From positions 6,844,501 to 6,908,500 of the forward strand of contig NC_044018.1 of NCBI RefSeq assembly GCF_900496995.4: a stretch of DNA of 64,000 nucleotides, written 5' to 3'. The stretch is from Aquila chrysaetos chrysaetos. Lineage: Eukaryota > Chordata > Aves > Accipitriformes > Accipitridae. Below are positions 26,601 to 41,600 of the stretch, one piece after another. The position numbers and the translations under genes were made by a program. Numbering within the stretch: the first letter of the stretch is position 1; each line of letters opens with the position of its first letter. Below the pieces are notes generated by a model. The model had not been told where the DNA came from and searched no databases. It was given only the letters and a program-made list of their open reading frames with translations.

Positions 26601-29600
26601 TCTGAAATTCAGAGTCTGCTGAGCTGCAGATATTTTCTCATCTAAACTACGCAAGTGTTACGGAGATGTTATGCTTTGCTTCTTTTTAGTAACTTACCTT
26701 TTTAGTAACTCCCAAGGATTGCTTAGTGTAACTCCCATAAAGTATAATCAAAGAGATTTAGACATTCCTGTCTCTTTTGAAGTAAAATTAATTCTTTGCA
26801 AAACAGAATTATCTAATATATCTTACCGTGATATTTTCATATCATTAAACCTAAGGAGAAAATTGTCCAGTGCTATAAACACTTCTTTACACTTGCTTAT
26901 GTTAAATTTGACAATTTTTCTGTTCATCTTACTGAAAAAGCAAAATTACTCTTTTTTTTTTCTTTTTTTTTTTTTTCCTGTTTACTGAGGAGGCATCTAA
27001 ATATCTACCTTTTAAAACTGATGGGAATAATCCAGTTGTTCTCAGGGAGGGTCTTTTACCAAGGAAAAGTTTGTACAAATGCCTTTCACTTGTCTAATGT
27101 TCTTAAGTTGTTTGTAGTTTAGTTCAAAATCCATTTCCAGTTTTGAGTCCTGTATAAATAGTAATTTTACCTTAAACGGTATTTTGATGATTACTGTGTT
27201 GATGTACTTAATTAGCACTCAAGTGCCATAGAGGGAGAAAGCATCAGACATGGCTCTTGTCTGGTTCTTCTGTCATCAAGACTGTCTTTCTACTGAACAG
27301 CAAAGAGTGGTCGGATGTGGCATGTTTACATGTTAAATACTAAACTTGTTGGGTGTTTTCTTGCCCTTCTGCACCTGTGGCTGTTATAAACTTTGTTTTA
27401 AATTATCTCCACCCTGAAAAATCTTTATGCATCTCTGCTCCAGGTATTTTTAACTATACAGCTGTTCAATATGTGCATGGCATGGTCAGATATCCTGAAT
27501 TACAGGGGATAATCAGTTTTCCAGAAGGTGTAGGGATTTGGAGAAGTAGAAAGAAGTGTACAAGAAAATAATCTCTTTGGTTTCATGACAACAGGTGATA
27601 ACTTGCTTTCTTGGTGCTGGAGATGAGTGCAGTTATGAGGCTGATCTTGGGAACTTTTAAGATGGTACACATAGGCTGGAAAAATGTCGTGCAGTGATGA
27701 GATGATAGGGCAACCAAAATGTCAACAGGAGGATCATGGCTGTGTGCCACCTGGATGTGTTGGGTGCCCCGGATCCAGACTGTATCATCACCACTAAAGT
27801 GGATCAGTCCCCTTCTGTTCCCTCCTTCTGGGCTCTGCTAACACATAGGATTTACTGACATTGTACACTACTCCTCATATTTTGACTTTGCATGCTTTGA
27901 CAAATGTGTCTTTTCTGTTCACAGTAAGACCAAGTGCTGTCAACTTAATTTTGAATTGTTAAAGTCATGCAGCAAATAGCTTCGTATGCAGAAGGGAATG
28001 TATGGAAGCTTCCTGTGGATACTGATGTGATGCTGATGCTTGGTACCTTATAACATCTGTTGGTAGCTTTTTGGTTGGGCTTTTTTGGCTTCTACCCAAA
28101 CTTTTTGCCTGTTGGTGATGAGATCCTGCAGAAGGATCGGAGCTTGGTGGTGCTTAGTTCCTAGTGCCAGCTGGGACCTGGGAATTTTCTGTGAGCTCAT
28201 CACTTGACGGGTTAACCAACAGTCTGAGACGGTCTGTCCCAAAAGGTGCAGTTCTTGGTGCTGACTTCCACTTGGTTGTTTTGCATTAAAAGAAGGAGAA
28301 CAGGTAGACTCAGTTAAGGGGAACCCCATAAAGCCTCCAAAATATCCTGAGATACTAGTGTGACGGTGTCACTGCACTGGATGGAGGTCAGGAGGTATTG
28401 TAAAGGTTGGGAGGCAAGTCAGGGGGTGGGATGTCCAAAACAGTCCTGAAACCAGAGCTCAGGTGTGGTGGAGAAGCTTGCAGTGACTGTATAGTTGAAA
28501 ACAAGTAGGTTAACAAAAAACAAACAAAAAAAAAGTACAAGCAACTACACTGCCCACTTGTGAAGCTCATTTCCATGAATTCACTTTTCAGTACTAGGCC
28601 TTTTTAAAGATTTTTCTGCCTGTATTGCAGTGTTGGATTTTGGAGTGCATAAATTTCCAATTTTATTAACAAAACCTGATTTGAAATTCCTGTTTGGACT
28701 GTGTATATATATGCTTTTAGTGGGCTTGAAATACTTGAATTAGAGTTCTTGTTCCTGACATTGTTATTGCCATTTTCCTCCCTCTTCCTGTATGGCCAAT
28801 TTAAAATAAACAACTTCACAAATTCCTGAAAGGAGTCAGCAGTGGAAACCTAGCAGACTTTTATTGTTTTCTTTGAAAGTGGCTTTTCCTTTCTAAAATT
28901 CACCACAATGCAAAATGTGCACACATTCACCTCCAGTATGTGTTAGAGCAGTGCAGTAACCCTGTTAGATTGAATGTGTGAGGTTTTGGGGGATGTTAAG
29001 GGGTGTGATGTGGAAGACTCTCTGGTTTTTGGGTTGTGGGTTTTTTTGTTTGTTTGTATTTTGTTGTTTGTTTGTTTGTTTATTTTTAGTAGCTCTATTC
29101 ACTCTCCAGCCAACTGTTGTGGTGATAAGATGGAAGTGATGATTTGGTGTTCATCCTTTGGCTCATTTTTGAAGGTTCTTCTCTGTACATAGCTTAAAGA
29201 TTTTAAGAACTTGCTATCTTAGTTTTGTAATTAGCTATATTGTGAGTAATATGGCTTTTCACAGTAGTAAAACCAGTTCGATCATAAGCTTGAGGCAGTA
29301 ACTTGAATGAGAGAGGAGCAGTGGATAGGTTAATTAGTAGCTTTCATCAGTTAAGGTAGAAAAGTTCACCAGTAGGCTTCAGAGGCATTCTGGTGAGCAA
29401 GCTGGATGCTTCTACAAGTGTGTTTGGAATATGCACCACTTCAGCCACCCGCTTAGCGGAGGATGCGTCTGCGATAGAGCTGGTTCAGAGAAAACTTTTT
29501 GCCTGCGCAGGTGTGTGCAGCTGCTCCTGCATAGCTTATCGCTGAGCCTGGTTCCTTTTCAGGTTAACACGTGAACTTTGCTCGCTGTGACATTTTTTCT

Positions 29601-32600
29601 TCCTCCCCCTAAATAAAAAAACCTGTAACACTGGGTGTGTTCGAGCAAATATGTCCTTGGAAGTGGTAAGCTTGCTTTATTTTCCGTATGTTCTTAACGT
29701 CAAATATTGTAAACAGACTTTGCACTTCAGGGCAATGAATGTGAACAGCAGCACAAATTTAAAAGTTGTGATTGCAATATAATTTTTAGATTTTATTTGA
29801 TATATAGTGTAAATTGTTGGCCTTAGAGTTGTTTGTGTAATAAAATTACTTGAGATTGGTTTAGCTTATCTACCATGCTGTACTGTATAGAGATGCTTAG
29901 GAACTGCAAACAACTAGGGTGCTTGCATGAAGAATTTCTTTTAGAAGGGGTGATTTGGTTTTAGGGGTTGCTTTCTTGTTCAACTTGTGTCTATGTGTTT
30001 GTCCATGTAAACAAAACAAAACCCAAGCCCCTTTCCTTCCCTTAAGAGCCCCCCTAGACCAAAACTTTAGAGTATTAGCACAGCTGACCTACCTTCTTAA
30101 GACTGCGTCTTTGCTGCCTCCTTCCTATGTTCCTGCTGGTGGGATGCTGTTAAGCACTGAGCGTGCTGTGAACCGGTGAGAGAAGTTTTGGCTGAAAACT
30201 CCTTCAAGCATAGCATCTTCTGTAATTCATTTTCAAAAATAGAAAATTGACCTCGCCCAGAACTTTAAACAGGAATCATGGAGTCAGAAGGGATTGCGGG
30301 TGAGACAGTGTCACTCTCTTCTGAGTTGTTCTTAATTCTAACCTAGGCATAATTAAATAGTGTGTAACATTAATTAAAAAAACAGATTAATAACCGCAAG
30401 CTTTTAAGCAATGTATATAGGATAAGCCACGTGCATTTAGTTTGAAGTAGGATGTTTTTATAGAATGGAATAAAACACGTATCTATTCCAGAAATTTGGG
30501 GTTTGCTCCTCTGCTAGGTGTTCTGTCTGAATTCTTTGCATCCAGGTAAGGCTTGGAGAAAATTAGATATGCAGTAATTTAACAATCCTATCAGTCCAAT
30601 GATATTTCAGTTTATACATCTTTTTCCTTTGCTTTATTGTTGTTTTGAGGAAACTGTCATTGCAGTGAGTTGTGCAGGGAGGTGAGACTGAGGAGCACGG
30701 AGGTGTCATTAGCTTCCCAGGGAGAGGTAGGCAGCTCTGCCAGTAAGATGGTGATGCATGCTTCGAGGTTGGCAGTTCTTGGTTTTCAGAAACAAAGATA
30801 ACATGCAAGACAGGAAGCCATATTAAGTAATTTTGGTTTCAGGGCTGAGTATATGAGGGAAATGATGGGTGTAAGGTGGCTCTTTGTCTCCTGGCAGGGA
30901 GTTAAGCTGAGCGTTCAGGCTGGAGCTTTAAGACCTGTTGCCGATATGGTGGTGCCATCCATTGTACCTGCTGATTTTTCTTCTGGCTTTTGGAGAAAAT
31001 AGTGCCACTGGAGAGTGTGTTATCAGGGGGTGCCATGTGGGTTTGCCTGAGCTGCTCCCGCTAATCCCGTCCATTGGCATGTGTCTGGGATTTGCGAGAA
31101 TGGTGATAATGATTCCTGTGCTTGTGGGGTGAGACAGGTCTCTACTAGCCAGCTATTTTGGCCTGAATAAACAAGGAAACAGGTTTCTTCCAACCGGAAT
31201 GTCAGGATAAATGGCTTGGATGAGCCTTTGTTCTGATGGGGGAACCATTGTTTCTAAAAATACTAAAAAAAAACCAAAACCAAAACCAGCTGAAAACATT
31301 GGCAGATACAGCCAATGGCACCAATATATAGGCATATAGTCATATATGAGTTTTTGCTGGGATTCAGAGCTCATCATGTATTGTTCTTACTCCTGTGACT
31401 TTTGCGGTTGAATCACTGGATTGACTGCTTGGGTTTATACCAGTCAGGCTCCAACCCTGTGAATTCCTTCTGCAAACTGACAGTATCTGGCATGAAGAGG
31501 GGAAAAGCAAAGTCTTGAGGTTGATTTGAGTCTGCAGATGGTCTGACACTTTGCACTGTAAAGCTGCTGTTGCTCACACAGCTAGGCCAGCACAGCCCCG
31601 TGTGGGCACCTGTGTGCCAGGTTGTCTTTTTGTATCGTCACTATGTCCACACTGGAATTTTACTGCCTTATTGGTTTTGGTTGGGGATGTGTAAATTATT
31701 TCATATTCCAAGGCAGTATAGGTATGTTGATTAGAAAGATACGGTGTGAGAAAGTTATGTGGCTATATGTATTATTTATTTTGATGGATTATTAGATCTG
31801 AAATGTCATAGATGCTTTCCTTAAAAGTTAACTACAAACAAAAAGTTAAATACAGAAAATTTGGTGAAATGATGTGGCCCATTCCCTGTTCTAGATAAGC
31901 ACCTGTGCTTTAAAAAGTTTTAAAAAATCACCTGTCAAGAAGGTTTCAGTTTGCATTTGCAAATTGTTGTTTCACTGCAAGAGTAAAAACCGGTAGCATT
32001 GTGAAGTCTTTCCGTGGCTGAATGTGAACACAGAAAGAAAACAACACTGGTGCTTCTTTTAATATTTAGTATTTAAAAAAATATTTATATATTCTGTATT
32101 TTAAAATACTTTGTTGCCAAGAGCATGGGAGAAATGAAAAGGAGCTCCTAAACTTTGCCTCTGTGGCAGTACTGGTATAGAAGAGAACTTGAGGTACTGT
32201 TCCGAAGGTTGGCAGGATAAAACGTGATTAATGACTTATGAGAATCCTGCTTGATATGCTAATTATGCTCTCTGATTTGAGTTATCCAAGTTTCTTGATT
32301 GTACACGTGCTTCTTGCTTCTCTAAATGGCATATTGGCTTGTGATGTTACTCTGTTGTAACTGCACTCTCCTGGATACTCATCGTGCTGTTCAGTTTAGG
32401 TGTAATGGTTTGTTGCACAAGCTAGTCTGGAAGGGACAACAGGTATGTACAAGTAGTTATTCCTTTGACGACATGAAACAGTCTGCTCTTTTGTCCTTCC
32501 TTATTTAGTTTTTACACTTGATTTGTGTGTAGTTTTATAACTTCCTCTCCGAGCAGCAGGGAAAGGTAACCATTCTCTGGCTGGAAGCTTGCAAACAGGG

Positions 32601-35600
32601 TGTGTTCCATCAGATGGTGTTTGCAACCATCACTGAGTTAACTCCACAAAGCATCGCCAGCGTCTTGGTCAGCAATAATTGACTGGACGTGTGCAGAAAA
32701 CTAACCTTGACTGTATATAGAAGTCTAAAATACAGCCATAAATATGTTCTCTGGAATTAGCGTATGTAATAATACCAAGAAGGTCAGTTATCCAGGTACT
32801 GTAATATGTAATGTTTGTTACATCTTGGGAGGCTCTGGGCGTGCATTTCAGAGCTGTATTTTTAGTACTTTGCCACATGTCTAATAAATCAACATGTGTG
32901 TACGCCCAACATGGTTAATATTAAATCTGTTCTTTTGCTTTTTTTTATGAGGTTGAATGGAGTAAGCTACTTGTGAACTTGAAACTTAAACTTGCGTGAG
33001 GCTAGCTTATCTGGCCTGTCATCTTGTAACATTTGCACCACTTGTGAATTTTTTTTTTTTTTTTTTGGTGGGTCATTGTTTTGGAGAGGGGAAGTTAGCT
33101 CTCTTGTACCGTAGTGTTTTCAGTATTAAATTTATTTTTGAATGTATGTTTTCCTTCCTTGAACACTGGGCTCTATCTGATATTATGAGCTGATCTCAAA
33201 GTTAGGTGTGGTAAATGTTTTTTATGCTGAACAAGCTTTTTGGACACTTTTCATTTTCTAAAAATATTATTTTAGTGTATGTATGTGAGTTCATGAGCTT
33301 TGGACTTGGTGTAATAAGCTTTCGAACTTAGAAACTGGTGATGATGGGCAGTTGCCCTGTCACCTAGCTGCTTACAAAACAGGAGCAGAAAGCAAGATGC
33401 ATTTTCAGTTAAAAGTGATAGTTAATGTGTGAATCTTTGATAAAACTTAATCTTTAAACCTCTTTTAATCTCCACTGAGATTTTGAGATTTATATTTTTA
33501 GCCCTTATTCAGCAAATCTCTTAAGCATGTTTTTTTGTGTCTTAGGCAAGAGTTCTGATGGGACGTAGATGTGGCAATGTTTTAACTTGCTTTAACCTTT
33601 GTGCAGAGGTGGCCACGAGTGAAGTGCTGGAGGTTTTACAGGGATTGGAAAGAGATGGGTGCCCTGGAAAAGGGATGCAGGGAAGAAAAGCTGAGTACGA
33701 CAGCAGCTGCAGGAAGCCAGGATGATGGTGAGAAGGAACAAAGGATGTTCTGAGTTAAACATCAAAGTGGACCTGTGGTGGTTAATGGATCACACATTTC
33801 TCTGGAGCAGCAATAGAGGCACTTAACTGGGAGAAGGGAAAGAAATGTGTCTTCCTGCCTGCCCTTGTGGGGGAAGCTTGATAAAACACGATGTGCTGCG
33901 GGAGCTGGATCTATGTCTTGCCCTCTGCCATGTGCGATTCTTGGTTTCATTGATCTAAAGCAGTATTTTGTGACTGGTGGTTGACAGGACATTAGCTGTT
34001 AGTCTATAAAACAACTACAAGAAATATAATTAATTTTTTATACGTATAAGCAGGTAGAATAGAAAAGAAATGCAATTAACATTTTAAGATGTTTTTATCT
34101 GGCTGTGAATGCGGCAGCACAGTAAAATGTTATTTAGGTATTATATTTTAGAGGTATTTTAAGACTAACTTTTTTTCCTTAATTAAATGGTTGGGAAACA
34201 TTGATGTAAACATCTGTGCTTCCTTTAGTTACTCCTGTTAATTTAGGATTCTTTGCTCCGCTGTTGGTAGGCCTGGTGATCTGACTGCTGTGCTTTTCAA
34301 GTTTTAGTCTGTAAGTCTGAAGTGACTCAGTAATTTTCTTATGCTTCCTAGTGATCCTGCTTATTCCACGTTATGTATTGTGAGAAAGAAGTGATAACTT
34401 GCATGGCTGATGATGCCCTTCTTCCTAACAGGGAGGCAGTATGATTATATGATATATATTTAGCATAGATTATAACACATGTAAAAATATTGGTAACTTG
34501 TTAAACTTCATGCTGAGTGACGTGATGCGGGTGTGATTTAATAGAAGGAAATGCTGGGGTTCTGTCTGCAAACTGGAGAAGTGTGAGCCTGGCTTGAGTC
34601 AATTCTGTAGCTAAATATATTTTATTCTTGGGGGGAAAAAGTTAGAAATTGTGACTTGAATCTGAGCAGACACAAATATTAACAATTCAACTTTCTAAAA
34701 ATATTTCTCCAAGCATTTATGAAACTCTGCTATGCACAGAGACTGTCCACAGATGTCTTCTGGCATCGCTTGATGGTAGAGAAGTTTATCTACCAAGACT
34801 TTGCATCCTTGCTTTCTGTACTCTCATGTTCGAAGCATGTGAAAACTTTAGATGCAAATGGATAGCTCTGCGTAAAACTCTTAAAAGAAACATTTAGGGG
34901 AATTTCCAAAGCCGTGCTCAGCCGATAATGGCCTTTGAGTGGTGTGCTGTGTTGAGGAACTACAGCAACAGTTGCTCCCATAGCAGTATGTGTCTGTAGC
35001 TCCTGTGAAAACTGCTAGGGATTCATGTCAGCTGGAAATTTTTTTCTAACCTTAGACTTGAACAGAAATGCCTTTGACTGGGGTATACAGAAGTCAGAAT
35101 ATGAAGCAATTTCAATTTTGGAAGAGGCAAAGACAAGGAGTGATGCTGCCTTACTGTTGGTTCAGCCTGATCGTGGGTCAGCACTTAAAGAAACCCAGTG
35201 ATTTACTGTTAAACAGTCCCTTCTTTAGCCATAAATTAGGCCAAAAAAAAATCAACCCGTAACACATGTTAAACTGCCCAGGAGGTAATTTGTCTTGCAA
35301 AACAAAGGTTATCAAGTTTGTCCATTCTTCAGATGGTAACTACTTTCATCTTTAAAGTGATTTGTTTCTAGTTTCAATAATACAATTTAATCCTCTGGGG
35401 AGTCAAGGGCAGCTTGTGACCTTTCCCAGCCAAGCTCTCTGGTTTGGAGGTAGTACTTGCTCTGACCTCCTGAATGCTCCAGGGAAGGACCTCAGGAGCA
35501 TCTATTTTGGTTCGTAAATTATCTTGAGCTGTCGCCTTAGTTCATGGCGGGTGTGGCAAAGGAATGGGTCAGACAGGAGTAGCTGCAAATTACTCATCTT

Positions 35601-38600
35601 TCCTTTTTTGCCTTTATTAAATATTTCACCTCTGTGGGTGCCTGCATTGATGATGAGAAGACATGTTTTCTATTCAAGGAGGAGATACTGGCAAAATGAA
35701 AAGACATGGGATATCTTAGATTCAAGAGACTGGAGCTGTTAAAGCTGCCTGGTGCCTGCCTGGCTGTTGCTGTAAATAAGACTATAAATGCAAGAGGTAA
35801 TGGGTGCTTAAATAATTAGCTATGTGAAGACTTTTGTGTTCCAGGAACCATGGTGTTTCATTGCACTTGAACAGATTATGGCTGACAATCTCATCTGTGT
35901 GCAGCTGTACAGATTTTTATATGTATTTGTATACTTTCACACACATATGTATGTGTTATTTTTCAGTGATGGGGTTTTGCAGGCTGTGAGGGGAAGAGGT
36001 AAACTTGTACAAAGCTATTGCCTGTAGATTTATCGCAAGCTTCCAATTCCTCCCTCTCCCCTAAAATAAGTGACAGGTTCAATTCTGACTTATTTTCTGC
36101 CCAGTAAAATATGAATTGTAATCTTAATTTGCCAGTCCATGGGTTCTTTATTGCTGTTCTGATGGGGAAGAAAAGAAATGAGAAGAGGGGAAGAAAAGAG
36201 ATGAGATAATCATATGTGGAAGCTCAGACATTTACCTTTGTGTATTATTCATCTCAGTCTCTTTAGAGATTGAGACCATTTTCTGCTGCTTGAGATCTTG
36301 CTTTAAAATGTACTCAGCCAATAACAGAAATGCACATTGCTGTTGTACAAGCTGATGTTTTGTAGTTTGCAGTGGAAATAATGTAAGAAGTCTAAAGATG
36401 ATTGTTCTTGGTATAATGATGTATATAGAAGGAGATGGGCAGGTAAAGTCTTAGTATTTATGCTTGAAGAATCTAGCTAAGGATTTAGGTTTGCTGGATA
36501 ATGAACTTCTCTGTGCCCTGTAATTCAGGAATAGACTTCGTATTTACAACCATCTATTCCTGATGTCCTTTCAGACGGTCTGACCTGCTTTCTCTATCTC
36601 CAGTGCCCCACTGATTTTAGTGCTCTTTGCTTCTGGTGAGGGAAGTGGGGAGGATCCTGCTGTCCCTGCTGGAGCGCTGTGTGGGCAAGCAGCTGATGGT
36701 GGGAAGGCTGCTTGCTTGTTCGCTTAAAAAGTAGGTCAGGACCGCCTGCTTATTTGATTATTTTAATGGGCATCATGAGGCTATAGATGAATTTAGATGT
36801 GTTAATTTTTTGTCTGTGTATAAAGAGGAATGATTCTTGTTTCACATGTTGCTGTACCTAAGTGATTTTGAGATTTTATGTATATATAAATACATAAATT
36901 TCCCTGATGAATTGTTAAACTGTGACAGGTGCAATTAAAATAATAGCCCCTTAAGATCACCCCAATCTTTTTTTGCTATTGAGTTAGATTATATGCATTT
37001 TTGCACATCAGCCTGTAGTGATTTCAGCAAATCTTGCAACTGTTGTGAAATACACGTTTAGCGGAGATTATGAAAACTTCAAACCTTTATGACTAGTGTT
37101 GTAGTTTGCAACAGAAAGAGTGGGTGGTTACTTCCCAGTTGAGTGCGTTTTATGCCAAGAGACAGTCTGTATTGACCTTCTACTGCCAAGTCATAAATGC
37201 ATAAAATCTGTGTTGCTAATGGAAACACTGACAAGCCTTGAACTGCAGCAGGCTGGCATAATAAAAATATTAAAATTTCCAGCTGCAGTTAATGTCATAT
37301 TTTCATTTTGGTTTTGCTGGCTGGCAGCTGGTGGTAGCCTCATCTCAGATCAAGCTGAAGTGTCCTGGAGGTTTTTTGTTGGTACTGTCACAGCACAGAC
37401 TCTCTCTGATAGTTTGGATATACGAGGCTGACTTAAAAAAAAAAACCAATAAAAACAAAGAAAGAAAAATGCCTTACTTGTTGTGAAGCCAATGAATAGG
37501 AGTCTTGGGCATGTTCAGGTTGGTTATAGTAGTACATGGGAGATGAGACCTGTGGGCAGTGTTGTTTTCCAACCACTGAAATTCAGGCCACCTGTTCGGG
37601 CAGAGATGTAAGAATTGTAGACTCTTACTAACATTTAATATTAATTGCAGACTCTTACTAACATTATTAATGGGGCATGTGTTAATGTTTGCATCAGTTG
37701 GTGTCAGTTTTCAGAGATCCAATCCGATATGTGTCTTGTTTAGAAATTATTTCCTGTGTAAAAACTTAATGTGTCCAAAAGGACGGAGTCATAGCGATGA
37801 TGCTCAGGATGAAATTGCTGGCAGTGGTGATGCATACGTATGTCAGGATCCCGATGTGTGCTTTTGAAAATGAATCTTAGAGCAGTTTCCTACTGTTAGA
37901 GAACTGATGTGAAATACAAGTTTGTGGTGTAGCGGACCACATGCGGGTATGGAGACCAGGGATTCCTGAATTTGCTTTAACTTGGTTTGGTTTTTATGTG
38001 GGTTTTAATGCCCTGAGGGAGGATAATTAATGCTGCAGTTCCTCTTTAACAAGAAGAAAAAAAAAAATTTTCGTTACTTTACAAGGATGTTCTAAAGGTT
38101 AGTAGGTTAAAGATAAAGCAAGCAGTTGTTGGCTTATCCATTCACTGCTTACTAACCCCTTCGTCTGTAGTTCTCTGTCAAAACTAGACTTATCACTGGT
38201 TGCTGTAGTGGTAGACTCTTGTGTAGTTATTTTTCTTTCCCTTGTTGCAAAGCTGCTTCACTTGATGCTGTGGTCACGGTGTGCTTTCTGATATGTGAAG
38301 TAAAATGTCACCATCCACTCTCTCTGATTCAAGCATGGCTGGCATTGGTTCTTTACCCATGTCTATTTATTGCAAATCTTTTCTGATTGTTTGCAGTGCT
38401 TTGCTTGTGTTTTTTTTTCACATAGACATATTGATTTTTCCTTGCATCCTCTTTCCTTTTATATGTATTAGATTAGGAAGGTTTCTTTTAACTGCATATT
38501 GAAGGATTCAACTTTCATATCTTAGCTGTATTGGGAAGGTCTGGTGGTACCAGTCTCTCCCAGTGCTCGATCATTCTTTCTGGTTTCTGCTAATGAAATT

Positions 38601-41600
38601 CTTAAATAAATCTTCAGCTTTTGAATCTGTTTGCAATATTTTCTTCATGTAACTGTTACTCATAGAATTATTTTAGATATTATCTTTTAATCTAATTCAA
38701 CTATATTTTCTGTTATATTTGCTATTGCTAATCTTGTGTTTTAGACTTTGGGTATTTCCTACCTGTCACCACTTCAATTACTGACTCAAGTCAGGCAAGA
38801 AAGTTGTTCAAGCACTCCTTCTTTCATTTTTGGGCCTTTGGTCTTTTGTTGTGGTCACTGCTTTTATCTCAAATAGTTTCCTGTTGTTTGTAACCTATCA
38901 ATTACTTTGCTGCCTTTGATAATACTGCTGGACTTAAAAGTATGTTGTCCATACTACAAATTACTGATAAAGTGATGCTTACCTTACAGCCTGTTCTAGC
39001 ATTTGGAAGTGGTTTGTGTTTTTTCTTTTTCTTTTTTTTAATTTATTAGAAGTGGTAGGTCATGTTTTTTCCAGGCCACCTGTGTATGTCTTCCCCATTT
39101 CTCTTTTGCATCTCTGCTTTTCGCAAAATTATTGCAGCAGCAACTTCTGAAGTCTTGTGTAAGTGCAAACCTGGGGAAGGAGCCTGGCACTGACTCCTTA
39201 TTGGAGAACATTATGATTGAGAAACTGGTTAACTGGGGAAGCATTAGTTCTGGAGCAGCTGGAAGCTTTTGGAGGCTGTATAAATTGCATAGCAAAAGGT
39301 TGTAATTTTAAAAATCCAGGGACAGATCCATTCTAGGCAAGTTTTCAAGTGCCAGTAAGTTTTTCAGTTGAGCAGAATGGCCTTGTCAGTAAGGCATCTA
39401 GAAAGGTGTTTTGGAGGTGGCAAACTTTTCAGCTGTATCCAAATTTAATTCCTTATGGTTTATCAGACTTGCAAGTAACTGGCCAAAAACCAACTATAAG
39501 ACTGAGAATGACAAAGTCTTTGAAATGTGAAATGTCTACTCAAATGGGAGGTAGACATGATGCTGTGCTATTCTGGAGTTTTGCAGCTTGACTTCTGGTT
39601 TTTTTTGGGTTTTTTTTGTTTTTTTTTTTTTCCACTTGCAAGATGGGATCTCAGCAGAGCTAAGATTTCTGGGGCAGAAGTCCTTGTGGATGAAGGAGAG
39701 TAACAGCAGGAACTACTCACCTGTTTTCTGAAAAGCCTCTTTATGTAATATAGATGAGTGGGAGGAAAAATTGTGCTGTCTGTAGTCTTGCTTCTACTTG
39801 CTCTGCTCTTTTGGGAAATAGGAAGGTGCTGTGGAGTGTTTGACTTGAGGTTCATAGTATGTTTGAAAGCATCAGTAGATTTTCAGACCTGCTGAGTTTT
39901 CCAGCTGTACAGCTGCAGTAAGTAACCTGGGCATTAATGTTCCAGAAAGCACCGGATAGGTCCTGGTGAATATGTTTCTCATATTTTTGGCATTTCATCA
40001 ATGCATGCGTTTTGTTGTCTTAAAGCTCATGTTTAAGAGTTCACACAACATTAGCAAGTGTATATATATGCATTGCCAATATTATTTTCAAATATTATTA
40101 AATATTTTATTGCAGCTACAGCTGCAATAACTAGTGGAGTTGTTAACCAGTGGCTACTGATGGTGGATGTAAGAGTTGTTCAGAAGTGGGTTACAAAAAG
40201 CTGCAAAGTACTTATGGGTGTTTGCTTTCCTCAAGACATTGTAATGCTGCAGTGGTGGGATAGCTGATAGGCTTTGAGGGTCTTACTAAGCACACAGGTG
40301 CGCAAGATTCAGCGCAGGTAACACACTTGGGTTGTCAGAAAGTCTTTGATAAAATTCTCCATCAAGTTACTGAAGGCATGAAGTTGCTGTAAGACTGAAG
40401 GAAAAATTCTTGTATGGATTGGAAGATACTTAAGAAGCAAAGGACTTCTCCATCCTGACAAATCACTGATGAGAGTCAGCATGAAGGGAAGAGGGGAGGT
40501 ATCTGCTTAATGAAACCCTTACTGGTGCACTGGGAATGTAGGGGGATCTGGGTTGTGGGCTAGCTCTCTAAAGAGTGTCTGGGATTGCAGCTGCTGGGAG
40601 CTGTGTTCTGCACTAGATAGGTCATTGATCTGACTTAATGTTTGTTTTTTTTTTTTTTTTTTTCTTGTGCAAAGTGAGGATTTCCTTCTTTCAGAGTATC
40701 TGTTCTCTGGTGGAGTCCCATTTAGTGAGCTGATGCAGCAGAGTAACTGCTAAGTACATGGCCGTTTCTGTGAAGAACTGATGCTTTCTTGTTTGTAGGC
40801 TTCTTACTCTTGATTGGCACATTCTGTTCCAATGCTAACACTTTAATTTGGAAAGATAGGAAGGTGGGAGAAAACGATCAGAAAAATGATGTCTCTGTTA
40901 CTTTCCTCCTACACCTTTCCCCTCACGTCCTCCCACTCTTCCTTGTATGTCACTCTCTTTTCCACTCGTCTTTCAGCCGTATGACTGCATCTTGTCAACA
41001 AACAACCTTTGAGCTTTCTGAGGCAGAGTTGATCACCTAATACAGTTTTAAATACTAAAATATTTTTAGTGCCCCACTCTATGGGTCTGTCACTGAAGTA
41101 ACCTGTGACTTAAGAGTTGCAATATGGGACTTCTGGGCTCAAAGTTACTTTTCTTAGGGTTGGAGTAGATGGCTAAAATCCTGCCCCTGTTACTTGAATT
41201 TTCCCAGCACATCAGCTTACCTGCTTACTAATGTGATTGTATGGAAGGGTCAAGTTTATTCAGGCCTTTAGTGTTATTCAGGCCTTAGTTGCAGAATGCC
41301 ATGATTTTTGAGTATAATACATCATTACACACCAAATGGTAAGTACCTGAAATCTGTTAGTCTATGGAGTGCCTGTCTAGAAACACTGACCTCTTGGTTA
41401 ATTTAAATGGCCTCTCAGTCTTTTAAATCTCTTGTTTCAGGAAGTTAAGAAGGATGTAGAGCCCAAGGATGATGCCATACCAGTCAGGAGAGAGAAATCT
41501 GGCAATGTAGCCAGTCTTGTGCAGCGTATGAGCAACTATGGGCTTCCAGCAGGAGGATTTCAGCCTCATCCCCCGTCCAAAAGCATCAAGAAGAGTATGT

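Larger units (their letters stand above)
25652..41440 (+). other. CD2AP: CD2AP intron 2 (15.8 kb)
   Basis: It runs from GTGAGT to TTGTTTCAG. It holds an imperfect inverted repeat (30941-31332), a short tandem duplication (37613-37667), a decayed CR1 reverse-transcriptase fragment (about 40330-40570) and simple repeats. Nothing else is recognised. Confidence 0.9.
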
